Shown in pieces: positions 47,039 through 57,169 of a DNA stretch of 64,000 nucleotides. The notes below the pieces were generated by a model. That model made no database searches, was not told where the DNA came from, and worked only from the letters and a program-made list of their open reading frames with translations. The stretch comes from Sanguinoderma infundibulare. Taxonomy: Eukaryota > Basidiomycota > Agaricomycetes > Polyporales > Polyporaceae. The stretch covers positions 868,001 through 932,000 of the forward strand of contig JAVLRN010000007.1 of assembly GCA_032821775.1 (NCBI GenBank), in the 5' to 3' direction. Made by a program: the position numbers and the translations under genes. The number at the start of each line of letters is the position of its first letter. The first letter of the stretch is position 1.

Positions 47039-48401
47039 CTACTCCATCTCGACATCGTCCTCGCCCTCTGCGTCCTCGTCACCCCACTCGCCCTCCTCTT
47101 CGTCCTCCTCCTTGACCGTAGGCGCGTTCGGCCCCTCGCCGGCGCACCAGTACTTGCCGGTCACCATGGACCGGACCACTGTGCAACCTTTTGAGTGGTC
47201 AGTCAGGCGGGGAGAACGGACATTTACTTACAGGCGTACTCCGCGATGGACAACGCGTCCAACGCGGCCTCCAGCCGGTCCTTGGCGGTGCGCAAGCGGT
47301 CGGCCACACCGACGGCGTAGCCAGGGTTGGTGTGCGCGAGCGACTGCGCAATGGAATGGCTGTGGAGCTCCCGGGCGGTCCGGAACTCGTCGCTCGCGCG
47401 GTCGAACTCCTTGCGAGCAGCGGCGTAGCGTTGTGTCCGGGTGTACATCGAGTACATGGCGGTGAGGTCGTAGATTGCGCGGGGGTCGTACAACCGGTCA
47501 TTTTCGAACGCACGAAGGCCGCTGAGGAATTCGTGGAAGAGGGGGTCCGCGTCGGCGTCGGTGGGAAGGCGCCGCACGACGGACATGAAGTTGGCGGCGA
47601 CGGAGACGACTTGGTGGTGGTGGGGGCCGAGCCGGCCGTTCGCGCGGATGGTGCCAAGCACGTCGTCGACGAGCCTGCGCAGGAGGGCAGTGGCGACGGA
47701 GTCTACGTTGGCGTCGGTGAGCGCGGGCATGGTGGGCGGTGGTGCGGGGGATGGTGTGTGTGCGAGGATGGGCGGTGGGCAAACTGACAAGCTATCGTTC
47801 GGCCCCTCGCCGGCGCACCAGTACTTGCCGGTCACCATGGACCGGACCACTGTGCAACCTTTTTAGTGGTCAGTCAGACGGGAAGAACGGACGTTTACTT
47901 ACAGGCGTACTCCGCGATGGACAACGCGTCCAATGCGGCCTCCAGCCGGTCCTTGGCGGTGCGCAAGCGGCCGGCGACGCCGACGGCATAGCCAGGGTTG
48001 GTGTGCGTGAGCGACTGCGCGATGGATTGGCTGTGGAGCTCCTGGGCGGTCCGGAACTCGTCGCTCGCGCGGTCGAACTCCTTGCGAGCGGCGGCGTAGC
48101 GTTGTGTCCGGGTGTACGTCGAGTACATGGCGGTGAGGTCGTAGATTGCATGGGGGTCGTACAACCGGTCGTTTTCGAATGCACGAAGGCCGCCAAGGAA
48201 TTCGTGGAAGAGGGGGTCCGCGTCGGCATCGGCGGGAAGGCCCCGCACGACGGACATGAAGTTGGCGGTGACGGCGACGACCTGGTGGTGGTGGGGGCCG
48301 AGCCGGCCATTCGCGCGGATGGTGCCAAGCACATCATCGACAAGCCTGCGCAGGAAGGCGGTGGCGACGGAGTCTACGTCGGCGTCGGTGAGCGCGGGCA
48401 T
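47039..48401 (-). CDS. Tandemly duplicated cargo gene, possibly read as a two-domain fusion; function unknown
   Basis: Two copies of a helical domain start MPALTDADVDSVATAFLRRL (48,401) and MPALTDANVDSVATALLRRL (47,730), 671 bp apart and almost identical through LHSQSIAQSLTHTNPGYAVG and LEAALDALSIAEYAC, where a GTAAGT donor follows. The spliced second exon reads CTVVRSMVTGKYWCAGEGPN. In the downstream copy it ends in an acidic tail (EEGEWGDEDAEGEDDVEME) at 47,039. In the upstream copy it runs in frame through SLSVCPPPILAHTPSPAPPP straight into the ATG of the downstream copy. The pair may therefore encode one protein with two domains, or two separate proteins. No family recognised. Confidence 0.6.
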
Positions 48402-48629
48402 GGTGGGCGGTGGTGCGAGGGATGGTGTGTGTGCGAGGATGAGCGGTGGGCAAACCGACAAGCTATTTTGTTCACGGGCTACCTACAACACGCAGGGTCT
48501 AACTGCAACCTCGCGCCTTCGCTTCCGACAGGGTCCAAACCTAGCGTCGAACTCGTCCCTTTTTGGCAATCATCATCCTTCTTACCTGCGTCCTCAATCT
48601 TCCTCAACGACTTCGCCGAGGCCTTCTTT

Positions 48630-49267
48630 TTAAAGATAGTAGTCCTCGCGGTCGGTCACTTGGAAGTTCGTCGCGCTGAACGCGCGCGCCGTTTCGATTT
48701 CGGCAGCTGCAGTTTGGGCCACCAGTTCGTTCACGTCTGCTGCAAATCCGGGGTTCGGAGGATCGAGCCGCGAGACCAGGTCCCGTAATTCGATGGCGTT
48801 CGCTCGGTCCCGACGAACTCGCACAAGGCGATCACGAGTGCTTTCGATCAGGATGAGGTCCTGCGCCTGCCCTACGTAGCAGCGCATGGTCCGGGCCACC
48901 TCGAAAGCCGGTGGAGTGAGTTCCACGATGTCGCGCAATCACGTGAACAACGCCTCGACACCGATGGGAGTGCTTCGAAAGCACCCCAGGACCCCGCGTT
49001 CGCAGCCAGGTACATCTTCCGGTGTGGTTCAGTAGCTGTCAATCAACCTAGGCGCTGCGGGCGTACCAAGTCTTCGACGATGGTCTTTACCTCATGTTCC
49101 AACACTGGCCGTGCGTCGCCGGACGCGATTCTGTTCCCCAGCCCGTCCAGCCGTCGTTGGACTTGGTTTTCGAGCGCACTGTTCAGGCCGAATGAAGTCC
49201 GACGGAGCTCCTGGGCGCCCGCGAACGAGTCCTGGAAGGGAGGCAGAACTTGAAGAACCAGCGGCAT
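48630..49267 (-). pseudogene. Diverged third paralog of the duplicated cargo domain, probably broken
   Basis: Starts MPLVLQVLPPFQDSFAGAQE at 49,267. The 3' part reads LRDIVELTPPAFEVARTMRC, RVRRDRANAIELRDLVSR, DPPNPGFAADVNELVAQTAA and ends QVTDREDYYL at 48,630. The segment from NPGFAADV onward lines up with NPGYAVGVADRLRTAKDRLE of the neighbouring duplicated gene. A TGA lies directly before LRDIVEL in the same frame, where Trp is plausible. Without RNA evidence it could also be an intron-containing gene. Confidence 0.45.
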
Positions 49268-49919
49268 GATGAGCGTTACGGAATAATTGGGCGCTCGTGT
49301 GGTTCTGACTTCTTCCTTTAAGCTTCTCGGAATGTTCTCCTCTCGCGGCGTCCATTACGACACCAGCTCCTTTGGTATCCACTCAGGTTGGGCCTCGTGT
49401 TCAAGCCCTAGGCCCTATTCTTCCTCGAAGGCTCCCATGCCCCTCCTCAACTTCGCCCGAACCGCTTTTGGACGCGTTCGAGTGGGTCGCACGACCGCGT
49501 GACCGTGTTAGCCGATCAAAACCTTCGTCACCGGAGATCACTTTCGAATTCCTTCCCGGATTACACGGAGCTGTGCTATTCGTACACGATGACGATCCTT
49601 ACGTCATTCCTCGTCGGAACCGGCACCATACTCGTATTCGTCGGTCTTCAGGGCGTCACCGATGCTCATGTTACTCTCGCGTCGGCTTCCCCGGACACGC
49701 TCGTAGCGCTGTTGCACGTTCCGGTAGTGGTTCAATTTGACTTCCGGGTTTCTTCGACGATGTGGTCAAGGCGCGCGCTGCACGACGGCACGGGGACTGG
49801 CACGTGCGAAGCGGCAGGGTCCAGCGTGTGTGCGCGCACGAGGGCGACTGTTTGCACGTTCACCCGTCATTTCTGGAGCCCACCGCGCGAATATAAATGT
49901 ATTACATGTCAACTGCGTG
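49268..49919. other. Non-coding region inside the right arm
   Basis: No supported gene. It separates the cargo genes from the inverted terminal arm. Confidence 0.5.
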
Positions 49920-49939
49920 TCGAGAGGAATATGGAATGT

Positions 49940-50600
49940 GTATCACGAACTACTGGACTGCAACAAATGTGTCCGGAAGCATAAAATGTTAGTCAGAGCC
50001 GAAGGACAACACAGAAACAAGTCACACAGTCTAGGTGCGCACATACCTGTAATACAACGTTGCATCCCGGGCGGGTAACGTTTGTGGGTACGGTCGGTAC
50101 ACGGCCGGACGCAGAGCGCAGCCACGAATGCCATCCGACCGGTCCCCACCCCGGCGAGGGATCACGAACCGATGTACTGCAACAAATGTGTCCGGAAGAA
50201 TAAAACGTTAGTCGGAGCCGAAGGACAACACAGAAACAAGTCACACAGTCTAGGTGCGCACATACCTGTAATACAACGTTGCATCCCGGGCGGGTGACGT
50301 TTGTGGGTACGGTCGGTACACGGCCGGATGCAGAGCGCAGCCACGAATGCCATCCGACCGGTCCCCACCCCAGCGAGGGATCACGAACCGGTGTACTGCA
50401 ACAAATGTGTCTGGAAGAATAAAACGTTAGTCGGAGCCGAAGGACAACACAGAAACAAGTCACACAGTCTAGGTGCGCACATACCTGTAATACAACGTTG
50501 CATCCCGGGCGGGTGACGTTGGCGAGTACAACACGCGCACAGCCGGTCGCAGTGTGCCACCACGAATGGCGTCCGGCCGGTCACCGCTCCGGTGAGCGCA
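49940..50600 (-). repeat. 219-bp tandem array, right arm
   Basis: Three units with an exact 219-bp period (repeated blocks start at 49,943, 50,162 and 50,381), inverted relative to the four-unit array in the left arm. Units here are more alike than those in the left arm. Confidence 0.9.
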
Positions 50601-50698
50601 ATGGCCCTCTTAAAAATGTTTTGAATTGTTGAAGTTAATAGTCATGCAAACAGACGCAGCACAGTTATGTGGGGAAAAAAGACCTGTTGCTCGTGCAT

Positions 50699-50783
50699 CG
50701 ACCGTGCCGGGAATTGAACCCAGGGCTTGACGAGTGCTGGTAGCGCTCATGAAGACGCGTAGACCACTACGCCACAGTACCTT
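50699..50783 (-). other. tRNA-like module 1 in the right arm
   Basis: On the minus strand it has TGTGGCGTAGTGGTCTACGCG, near-identical to the A-box region of the left-arm module, the long loop with GAGCGCTACC, and B box GGGTTCAATTCC. Confidence 0.6.
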
Positions 50784-51042
50784 GTACCAGTACTGCTACC
50801 AAACGCCTCTAGTACTCGCCTCGATGGCCATAATCTTTACATCATTCCGTGGGCTCCGGTCGGGTGGCATCTTGGATTATTGCTGTTCCGGGCTGGCAGT
50901 ACACTGTGGCAGGGCCGGAAGGTAGTGGCAGAATGAACAGAATACTACTTGTGCAAATGGACCCTAGTAATTGGGTGAACACCCCGGTCGTGCTATTGCG
51001 CACCGTTCATCTGAAAAAAAAAACTTGTTACAACTGTGGTCT

Positions 51043-51127
51043 AGGACCGTGGTGGGAATCAAACCCAGGGCTTCACGAGCAGCGTAGCGCTCAAGAAGAC
51101 GCGCAGACCACTACGCCACGGGAGCTT
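51043..51127 (-). other. tRNA-like module 2 in the right arm
   Basis: Minus strand CCGTGGCGTAGTGGTCTGCG, GAGCGCTACG loop and B box GGGTTTGATTCC. Followed downstream, as in the left arm, by an oligo-T stretch, GATGAAC.GTGC, GACCGGGGTGT and TAC TAGGGTCCATTTGCACAA. Confidence 0.65.
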
Positions 51128-52323
51128 GCACCAGTATCACTATCAAATCCCTATTGACTCACGCACATCATTAAATGTGTAAATGCACTTGCATAACCGG
51201 GTGGCATGTACGACAATAAATATTGCTCAGAACAGGTGACAGGCACGAGCATGGATATGAATTGGGCAAGAAAACATTTAATGTTAGTGGGCATGGGCTC
51301 CGGAGTGGGCAGATTGAGTCCCAGACAGGCCCCGACGTGGGATGCTACATGCGACTGGGGTTGGATAGTTACCTTAGAGAATACATCACGCACCGGGCGG
51401 TGAGCAGGTGCGGGTGTTGATGCCGTACGGCCGTGGTGAACCGGTCGGGGGGAATGCCATGCGGCCAGCCACCACAGAGGGAATGCCTCAGGTATGGCGG
51501 ACTGAGAAGAACGATGCCTGTACACTGTCGCGGGGCTGGATGGTAGCTGCAGAACGAACAAAACTCCCGCCGGATGATGTCCATAGTCATATGTTCGAGG
51601 GGCCGGATGGTACACGCACTGACCGATGGCGACCGGCCGGACATCAGATGACGACTCCAGAAGACAAGCACACATTGGTCGGACAGTAGGTGTCAAAGGG
51701 CCGGGATACATTTGTAGGTATGTGCGCTGACCGGCCGGGTGGCACCAGGTTTAACCGGTGTGCATAGGTGCCGAATTGACATGATGGGTGGCATGTACCC
51801 ACCATGTGCTGACTGCGGAAGAAACGATGGAAAAACTGGAATATGTGTAAGGGAGGGCGAGCAGCGGCCGTACGATAGTACCGGCGACCATGATGCCCCG
51901 GCCGGATGGTAGCCACAGCTACCACGGGTTCGCGCGCGGATGGTGGCAGCAGCTACCATGCTGAACCGGCCGGTCGGCAGCAGCAGCTACTATCACAGCC
52001 CGGCCGGACGGCATTAGTAGGCACCATCCGCCACCGGCCGGCGATCATCTATGGTTTACACGTTAATAGCACCCCCGGTCATTCACACAGGGAAGTGGAA
52101 TCAATGAGTACACCATGACCTGTATGCAGAAATCCAATCTAAAAGTAAACACGGACGGTAGACAGCCACCGTTGGATTTTGAAGCCCACTGGCCGCATGG
52201 CAGAATAGAGGACGAAATTGACAGCGGCCGGGCAGCACTTGCGGCAAAATCACAGGCCCCGGCCGGCGGCAGCTCGACAGCAATTATGGCATTTTCTCCC
52301 CTCCGGCTACCTTACAATTGTGG

Positions 52324-52618
52324 TGATTTTAGTGGAATGGTCTGGATGAGTTGGACACGGCGCCGCAGTCAGATGAGGAATCGGAGGATGGTAGCCGGGA
52401 GAGTCCTCGGACGATGAGGACGATCTCGGGGTGGAGGATGGGGAGGACGGGGATGGTGGGGGTGACTACGAGTATGCTCGCGCCGGCTATGCACCCATGT
52501 AAACACTACATACACTTGTCTCAATCGCATACTATGATTTCGGACGGGGATAGCGAGAACTTTATCCTATTACTAACTATCTATATACAGGGCTCAGAAG
52601 TAAACCTCAGGGCATGCG
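52324..52618. other. Spacer with an acidic reading frame
   Basis: After a possible acceptor at about 52,398, the plus strand reads SSDDEDDLGVEDGEDGDGGG and ends in a stop at 52,501. It may be the C-terminal exon of a captured gene; nothing upstream confirms it. Confidence 0.3.
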
Positions 52619-53573
52619 CGCGCTGATGCGCACCCGACGCTTCCATTCGCAGAAGTCAGCATGACTACCCCTTTCAGACAGCGACCGCGACTTTGCGCCA
52701 CGCGACGTCGCGGAAGTTCCCGAGTCGCCGACGGCATCGGCGGTCGCGCGACGCACCGACCCTTTGGCACGAGGCAAAGGCCTAGAACGTCGGCGATCTC
52801 CGTCGCCGGTGCGAAGCTCCCGATCGGCCTGAACTGGCGACTACAGCGACCAGGCCCGCCCGTCTGCGCCTCGCGCGTGGCAGCGTAGCGGCGGGCCACA
52901 AGTTAAGTCGTTCAGCATCTTTACAGTCACATCGCGCGACAGTCTGCGAGTCGTCTCTCACTAGTTGGTCTTGGTGACAGGTATCGGTCACGACCCCCGA
53001 CTGCGATTGCCGACGACCAGCGACATCGCGCGACCATGCGACGACAAGGCGAGCCGACCCCAAGTCGCACGACCGGTCGCGGCCTTGTGACGGTCGCTGA
53101 TGTTCCGATGGGTTTCCGACATGGGTTGTCGTGGGCGCTCATCGCTGCGAGGCAGGCTAGACTATAGTTGTCACATGTAGTTACAGGCTCGATGTACTTA
53201 ACCCAGTCGACGGCTGTTTGGGCACACAATCTTGGATCCCCCCCACCTTTCACCTCTCATTTCTCCGGCGAGCGACCGCGGCTCGACATCGTCCTCCTCT
53301 GGGTATAGCTAGCGACTGCGATTGTGACTTGTGACAGCGACAGCGACCCCCGACTGCGACCTTGCGACAGCGACTCGTCGTGCGACTTATACCGTGACTT
53401 TCGTCCTCTAGCTTCGTTCGACGTTTCTCCCCTCTCCCCGGCACTTGTTGCGATCGCGACCAAAGGGAACTCGAGACCGTACTCGCCCTCCACACCGGCG
53501 ACGTCGCTCCGACCTCGCCTCCCTCAGCCCTCGGTCGTCCCGACTGTCCACAGGCCCTGGGATAGTGTATCAG
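52619..53573 (-). repeat. 0.95-kb GTCGC-rich repeat, right copy
   Basis: Reverse complement of 26,711-27,660, nearly identical by eye, with the same GTCGC/GCGAC clusters. It ends 173 bp before the right 16-bp terminal repeat. Confidence 0.85.
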
Positions 53574-53745
53574 CACACCCAATCGCCGTCCAAAAATCCC
53601 AACTGCTCTTAATTGATACAATCCGTCCTCCCAATTGCACTCAATCTGCGCTCGAATGCCGCACGATGGGCCCAATTGTGCTCACGCGCAAACCGGGCCA
53701 TTTGGGCGTCTCATTGCCAACCGGCCCAAGTGGGGCCGCGCGTTT

Positions 53746-53761
53746 TGCACTTTTGCTGATG
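53746..53761 (-). repeat. Right 16-bp terminal inverted repeat of the composite insertion
   Basis: TGCACTTTTGCTGATG, exact reverse complement of 25,868-25,883. The next base resumes the split esterase gene. Confidence 0.85.
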
Positions 53762-56700
53762 AGATAAGCGTGTCGAACGGGGACCCTTGGGTAATGTCTG
53801 CCGGGTACAGTTGCAAGACCCTGTCCAAGTCGCTCTCGGAGATGCCTTGAACGTAGATCTCCCTGAGGTACTCGTGTAGCTCTGATTCGGTCCTGTTTCA
53901 TTGCGACTGCAACCCTGGTCAGCTCGATCACAGAGCACAGGGGTTGTGGAAGACTCAACACTCACGTAACATTGAGATTGGAAAGCGAAAATGTAGTCCC
54001 TTCGTCATCACAGATCTGGAATACAACATCAATAGGCTGAAGGGCATGGTTCGTGGCACCTACTTACTCCAGTGACGAAGGGCACGTTGGCAATGCTTCC
54101 TTGCTGAACAAGCTGCTGAGGAGGCACCGTCAAGAATACGCCGTCAGCTCTGGGAAGCCAAGCCAAACGGAGGGACTACAGTAATCGGTTAAGCCTGTGC
54201 TCCGTTCGCAAGAAGTAGGGCCGACCTGATAAGAGAAAATACTCGGAGTCTTGTCGACAGCCGCCTTGAGCGTGTCAAAGTCGGCCTCCCGCAGGCACTG
54301 CAGCGTATCTGAGGCGTCAGAACAGCCGGTGTCGGCGACGATACTGTCCTGACCATTGCTGATGTCCCCGACCGGAATTGGAGCAGCTTCAGTACACCGG
54401 ATGCATCCTCAACGGTGCTCAGCCACCCATTGGATGCATCCAAACACGGATGACGGATGCATTCCACGGCGTAGGGTGTCAGTTCTCTCTGCAAGCGCCC
54501 ATTCAATTAATGGTTTTTATCAAAAGCATGACCAGGATTCAAACCCCGGCAGCCAGAGGAAGCACCTAGCGCGAATTACCACTAATCCAACAAGCCTTTG
54601 TATGCAAGCAGTAATGGCTTACTCTGTGTCATGAAATTGCCGCCCTAAGTTGGTATGTTGCCCCTTGCTCAATGGTGTACTTGTAGTCGTACTGCACTCA
54701 AATTCCCGCCACACCGCTTCCCAAACCTGTATGTTGGGCAATTCTGCCTCGATCATCATGGTTTTGGCCTTGTTTGAAAGCAGTCACTTTATACATTGTA
54801 ATGATGGATAATATGTCGCATTTTGGGGGTATCTAATCGACTAGTGGGCAAAACATTGAGCACTGGAGGGGTGGGAGAAAGGATGGCCATTAGCATGTGT
54901 TCTAGGCATAGGATCAGGGTGATATGGGTATCGTTCGAAATCTATGACTGCCTGCTTTCAAACGATGCATAGAAAATGGAGGGGACGCCATGGGGGACAG
55001 GGATATTCAGGTGGAAATGCCATAAGCGCTGGCTGGCACAACTTAGCTTCCTGAACTGAGTACAAGCTACGCTCAGGTGACGCGTGGACCTCCCCAAATT
55101 TTAGAATACTACAGCTATAAGTAGAAGTAAAAATGACCCCAATTGGAGCCCCCAGTCCCGAGATATGGCTGCCTGCCCTCCTCTCAGGAGAAGAGGGTCA
55201 GCATATCTCGGGAACAACTTATCATATAAAAACGATTAAGATCTCGTTGGAATCGCACAACATTGGAGATTCAAACGAGCCCCTACGCGCCTGAATCTGC
55301 TAAGAACCACTCGAGATATCAGCTATTTCTTGCCCATCTGAGGTGACTATTCTATATCCCATATAGTAGTAAGTAACGTACCATTTGATACGCACTTAAG
55401 TGCGTTTTCAAGGCTATAATAATGCGAATAAAACGAGCCTATAACAAAGACAATTGAGTCAGTATTGGCCTCAGGACAACAGAAGGAAAGGCCTGTGTGC
55501 CGGTGCAGAAGCACCAGCTGAGGGTGGTCATTTCATGACATACAGCAAGCCAATACAGGCTACATCAAGGCTTGTTGGAGTAGTGGTAAGTTGCGCTGTG
55601 TGCTTTGTCTGGCTGCCAGGGTTTGAATCCTCGTTGTGCTTTTGATAAAAACTATTAATTGCTTGGGCGCTTGCACAGATACATCTGTAACGCGGACGGA
55701 AGATTGGCGCTGTGTCTGGATGCATTTATTCTGCTTGACTTACTGTGCATAATGGATGCATCCAATGATACACGGTAAGTTGAGTAGAACGGATGCATCC
55801 GAAGGGTGGATGAGCACCGTGTAGGATGCATCCCTACTACTGAATACCTACGGAATTGGCGACCCGGACTGCATGAACGCGCCTCGGAACAGACCTTCTG
55901 TGTCTCCGCCGTTCGTGAGGAGGTGCAGCCCAACAGAGATGGCACCAGCGCTCTCGCCCCATCTGCGGGAAGGAGCGATGAGCAAGTGTACACACAGACG
56001 GAAGAGGTCTGACGTACATCGTAACCTTCGCGGGGTCGCCTCCGAACACGGAGATGTATTTCTGGATCCAGCGAAGGGCGAGACGTTCTGCGGCACGCAG
56101 ATGTGAGACTGTCGTAGCTTTGCATATACGGAAGCGAAGAGCACTGACGGTCTTGCAACCCGAGGTTGCCCACTCCGGCATCCTTGACTTCTTTGCTCGC
56201 GAGGAAGCCGTATGCTGACCAACGGTAAGAAGAGACGCAGTTTCCCCTTACAACTCCGCCGTCTTACCAGATACTCTGAAATGATAATTAGCATGGACAA
56301 CAGTCGAACGTTAGCGCAGCGGCTCACCGATAGTTTATGCTCACGTAGATCACGGGCTCGTTGAGCTCGATCGACCGCCGCACGATCACACCTCCGTCGT
56401 AGCTGAAAACGATGTCAGCTACGGGTGTAAATTCAAGGACGAAAATTCAAGGACGACGAGTGCCTACTTGTTTGTCCTACCGAACTCAAAAACACCTTTG
56501 GATAACATTAATTATGTAAAAAGAACGGTCCTGCACTCCTGAGACGTACCTCCGTAGATCCACTATCCCGCCACGAGCCTGTTTAAAACAACGATATGAA
56601 CATGCGAAAATCAGCAAGTACTCACCACTGCGACCGGCAAATTTGCGCCAGGGTTTGTACCCGCGGGGACGACCGTAACGCTAATGGAAAGACCTTCGAG

Positions 56701-57169
56701 TTCGTCACAGTCAGCGCCGGAGAGTTCGAAACGCTACGCGAAAAACAATCAGCTCACAGTCTTCAGCCGACGGGGTAACAACTTGAAAGATCCCATTGGC
56801 GATGAGATCAGCGGCTTCTTTGGCTAAGCCCTCCAGGAAAGGAATGGTAATGGCCTGTTGGGGACAAGCAGGCCCGTATGCGGTGACTGTGTGGGTGCCG
56901 TTATAACGATCGACCATGACAGGCAAGTTGAAGCGAAGGTCCCCAGTCCTGCAAGACACGGAGTGAGCTGTGTTGCCAAGGACAACGTACGGCGGCTTCG
57001 CGAAAGATATACCCAGAAATTTATCGACGGTCACATTGCCAAGCAAATCCGACGTGCCTATGAAGGTCGCGTCATCGAGCTTGACCGAGGGGGGTGCCCG
57101 CTTCGTCGCTGGAGCGGCGAGCGCAGCCCTGACTATGATAGAGAAAGTGTAGAACCGAGCCACGAGCAT
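53762..57169 (-). pseudogene. 5' part of split esterase copy 4
   Basis: Start MLVARFYTFSIIVRAALAAP (57,169; signal peptide), then PPSVKLDDATFIGTSDLLGN, GISFAKPP, TGDLRFNLPVMVDRYNGTH, YGPACPQQAITIPFLEGLAK, WGESAGAISVGLHLLTNGG with the catalytic Ser, and GLFRGAFMQSGSPIP. At that point a 1.47-kb element is inserted (54,382-55,851). The gene then resumes with the helical segment matching LKAAVDKTPNIYSY, and exons reaching the ITQGSPF region, then stops at the 27.9-kb insertion. Its end lies at 25,402-25,867. Coding exons are otherwise similar to copy 2, so the gene was probably functional before the two insertions. Confidence 0.85.
54382..55851. mobile_element. hAT-like non-autonomous element, 1.47 kb, with 8-bp target duplication
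   Basis: The esterase target GGAATTGG is present on both sides (54,374-54,381 and 55,852-55,859) and only once in the intact paralog. Inverted ends of about 250 bp align, including TTCAGTA, repeated GGATGCATCC palindromes, ACGGTGCTCA.CCACCC, TGCAAGCGCCCA..CAATTAAT, TTTTTATCAAAAGCA and GGATTCAAACCC.GGCAGCCAGA. No transposase frame is seen inside, so it would need one in trans. An 8-bp duplication is typical of hAT elements; the family is inferred from that alone. Confidence 0.8.

Larger units (their letters stand above)
28826..52323. mobile_element. KDZ-type DNA transposon, about 23.5 kb, with 2.4-kb inverted terminal arms
   Basis: The arms at 28,826-31,290 and 49,920-52,323 are diverged inverted repeats that align over their whole length, from the outer CACAATT start to the inner 219-bp arrays. 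Between them lie a KDZ transposase, a TET/JBP-type dioxygenase and several unidentified genes on both strands. KDZ elements of this size carrying TET/JBP genes are described in mushrooms (Iyer et al. 2014). The target-site duplication could not be read with confidence, because the outermost few bases differ between arms. The arms look older (by eye about 70% alike) than the 0.95-kb repeats outside them. Confidence 0.8.
49920..52323 (-). repeat. Right inverted terminal arm of the KDZ element
   Basis: Reverse-complement counterpart of 28,826-31,290 with the same order of blocks: 219-bp array innermost, tRNA-like modules, then GGCCGG-rich outer sequence, ending near CCGGCTACCTTACAATTGTG. At least ten CCGGCCGG or close variants lie between 51,590 and 52,270. 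Confidence 0.85.
25868..53761. mobile_element. 27.9-kb composite insertion with 16-bp terminal inverted repeats, splitting an esterase gene
   Basis: The left end begins CATCAGCAAAAGTGCA at 25,868 and the right end finishes with its exact reverse complement at 53,746-53,761. Flanks are the two halves of one esterase exon. Compared with the intact paralog near 20,570-20,590, the host reads GCATTGAAG then ATAAGCG, with only AG repeated on both sides, so the target duplication is 2 bp. Subterminal CAATTGGG-like motifs recur on the right and a GTGCA...TGCAC hairpin sits just inside the left end. The interior holds inverted 0.95-kb repeats, broken host gene pieces and a nested KDZ element. No transposase was identified outside that nested KDZ element, so the 27.9-kb unit may have moved in trans, or the ends may belong to an older, smaller element. 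Confidence 0.8.

Noticed and set aside
47191..48788. Long plus-strand frames over the duplicated cargo gene
   Set aside because: Shadows of the minus-strand coding copies: the minus strand shows clean splice sites and conserved amino-acid sequence between copies.
28821..52331. 8-bp target duplication of the KDZ element (TGATGAGT / TGATTTTA)
   Set aside because: Only the first four bases agree after the best placement, so it was not called.
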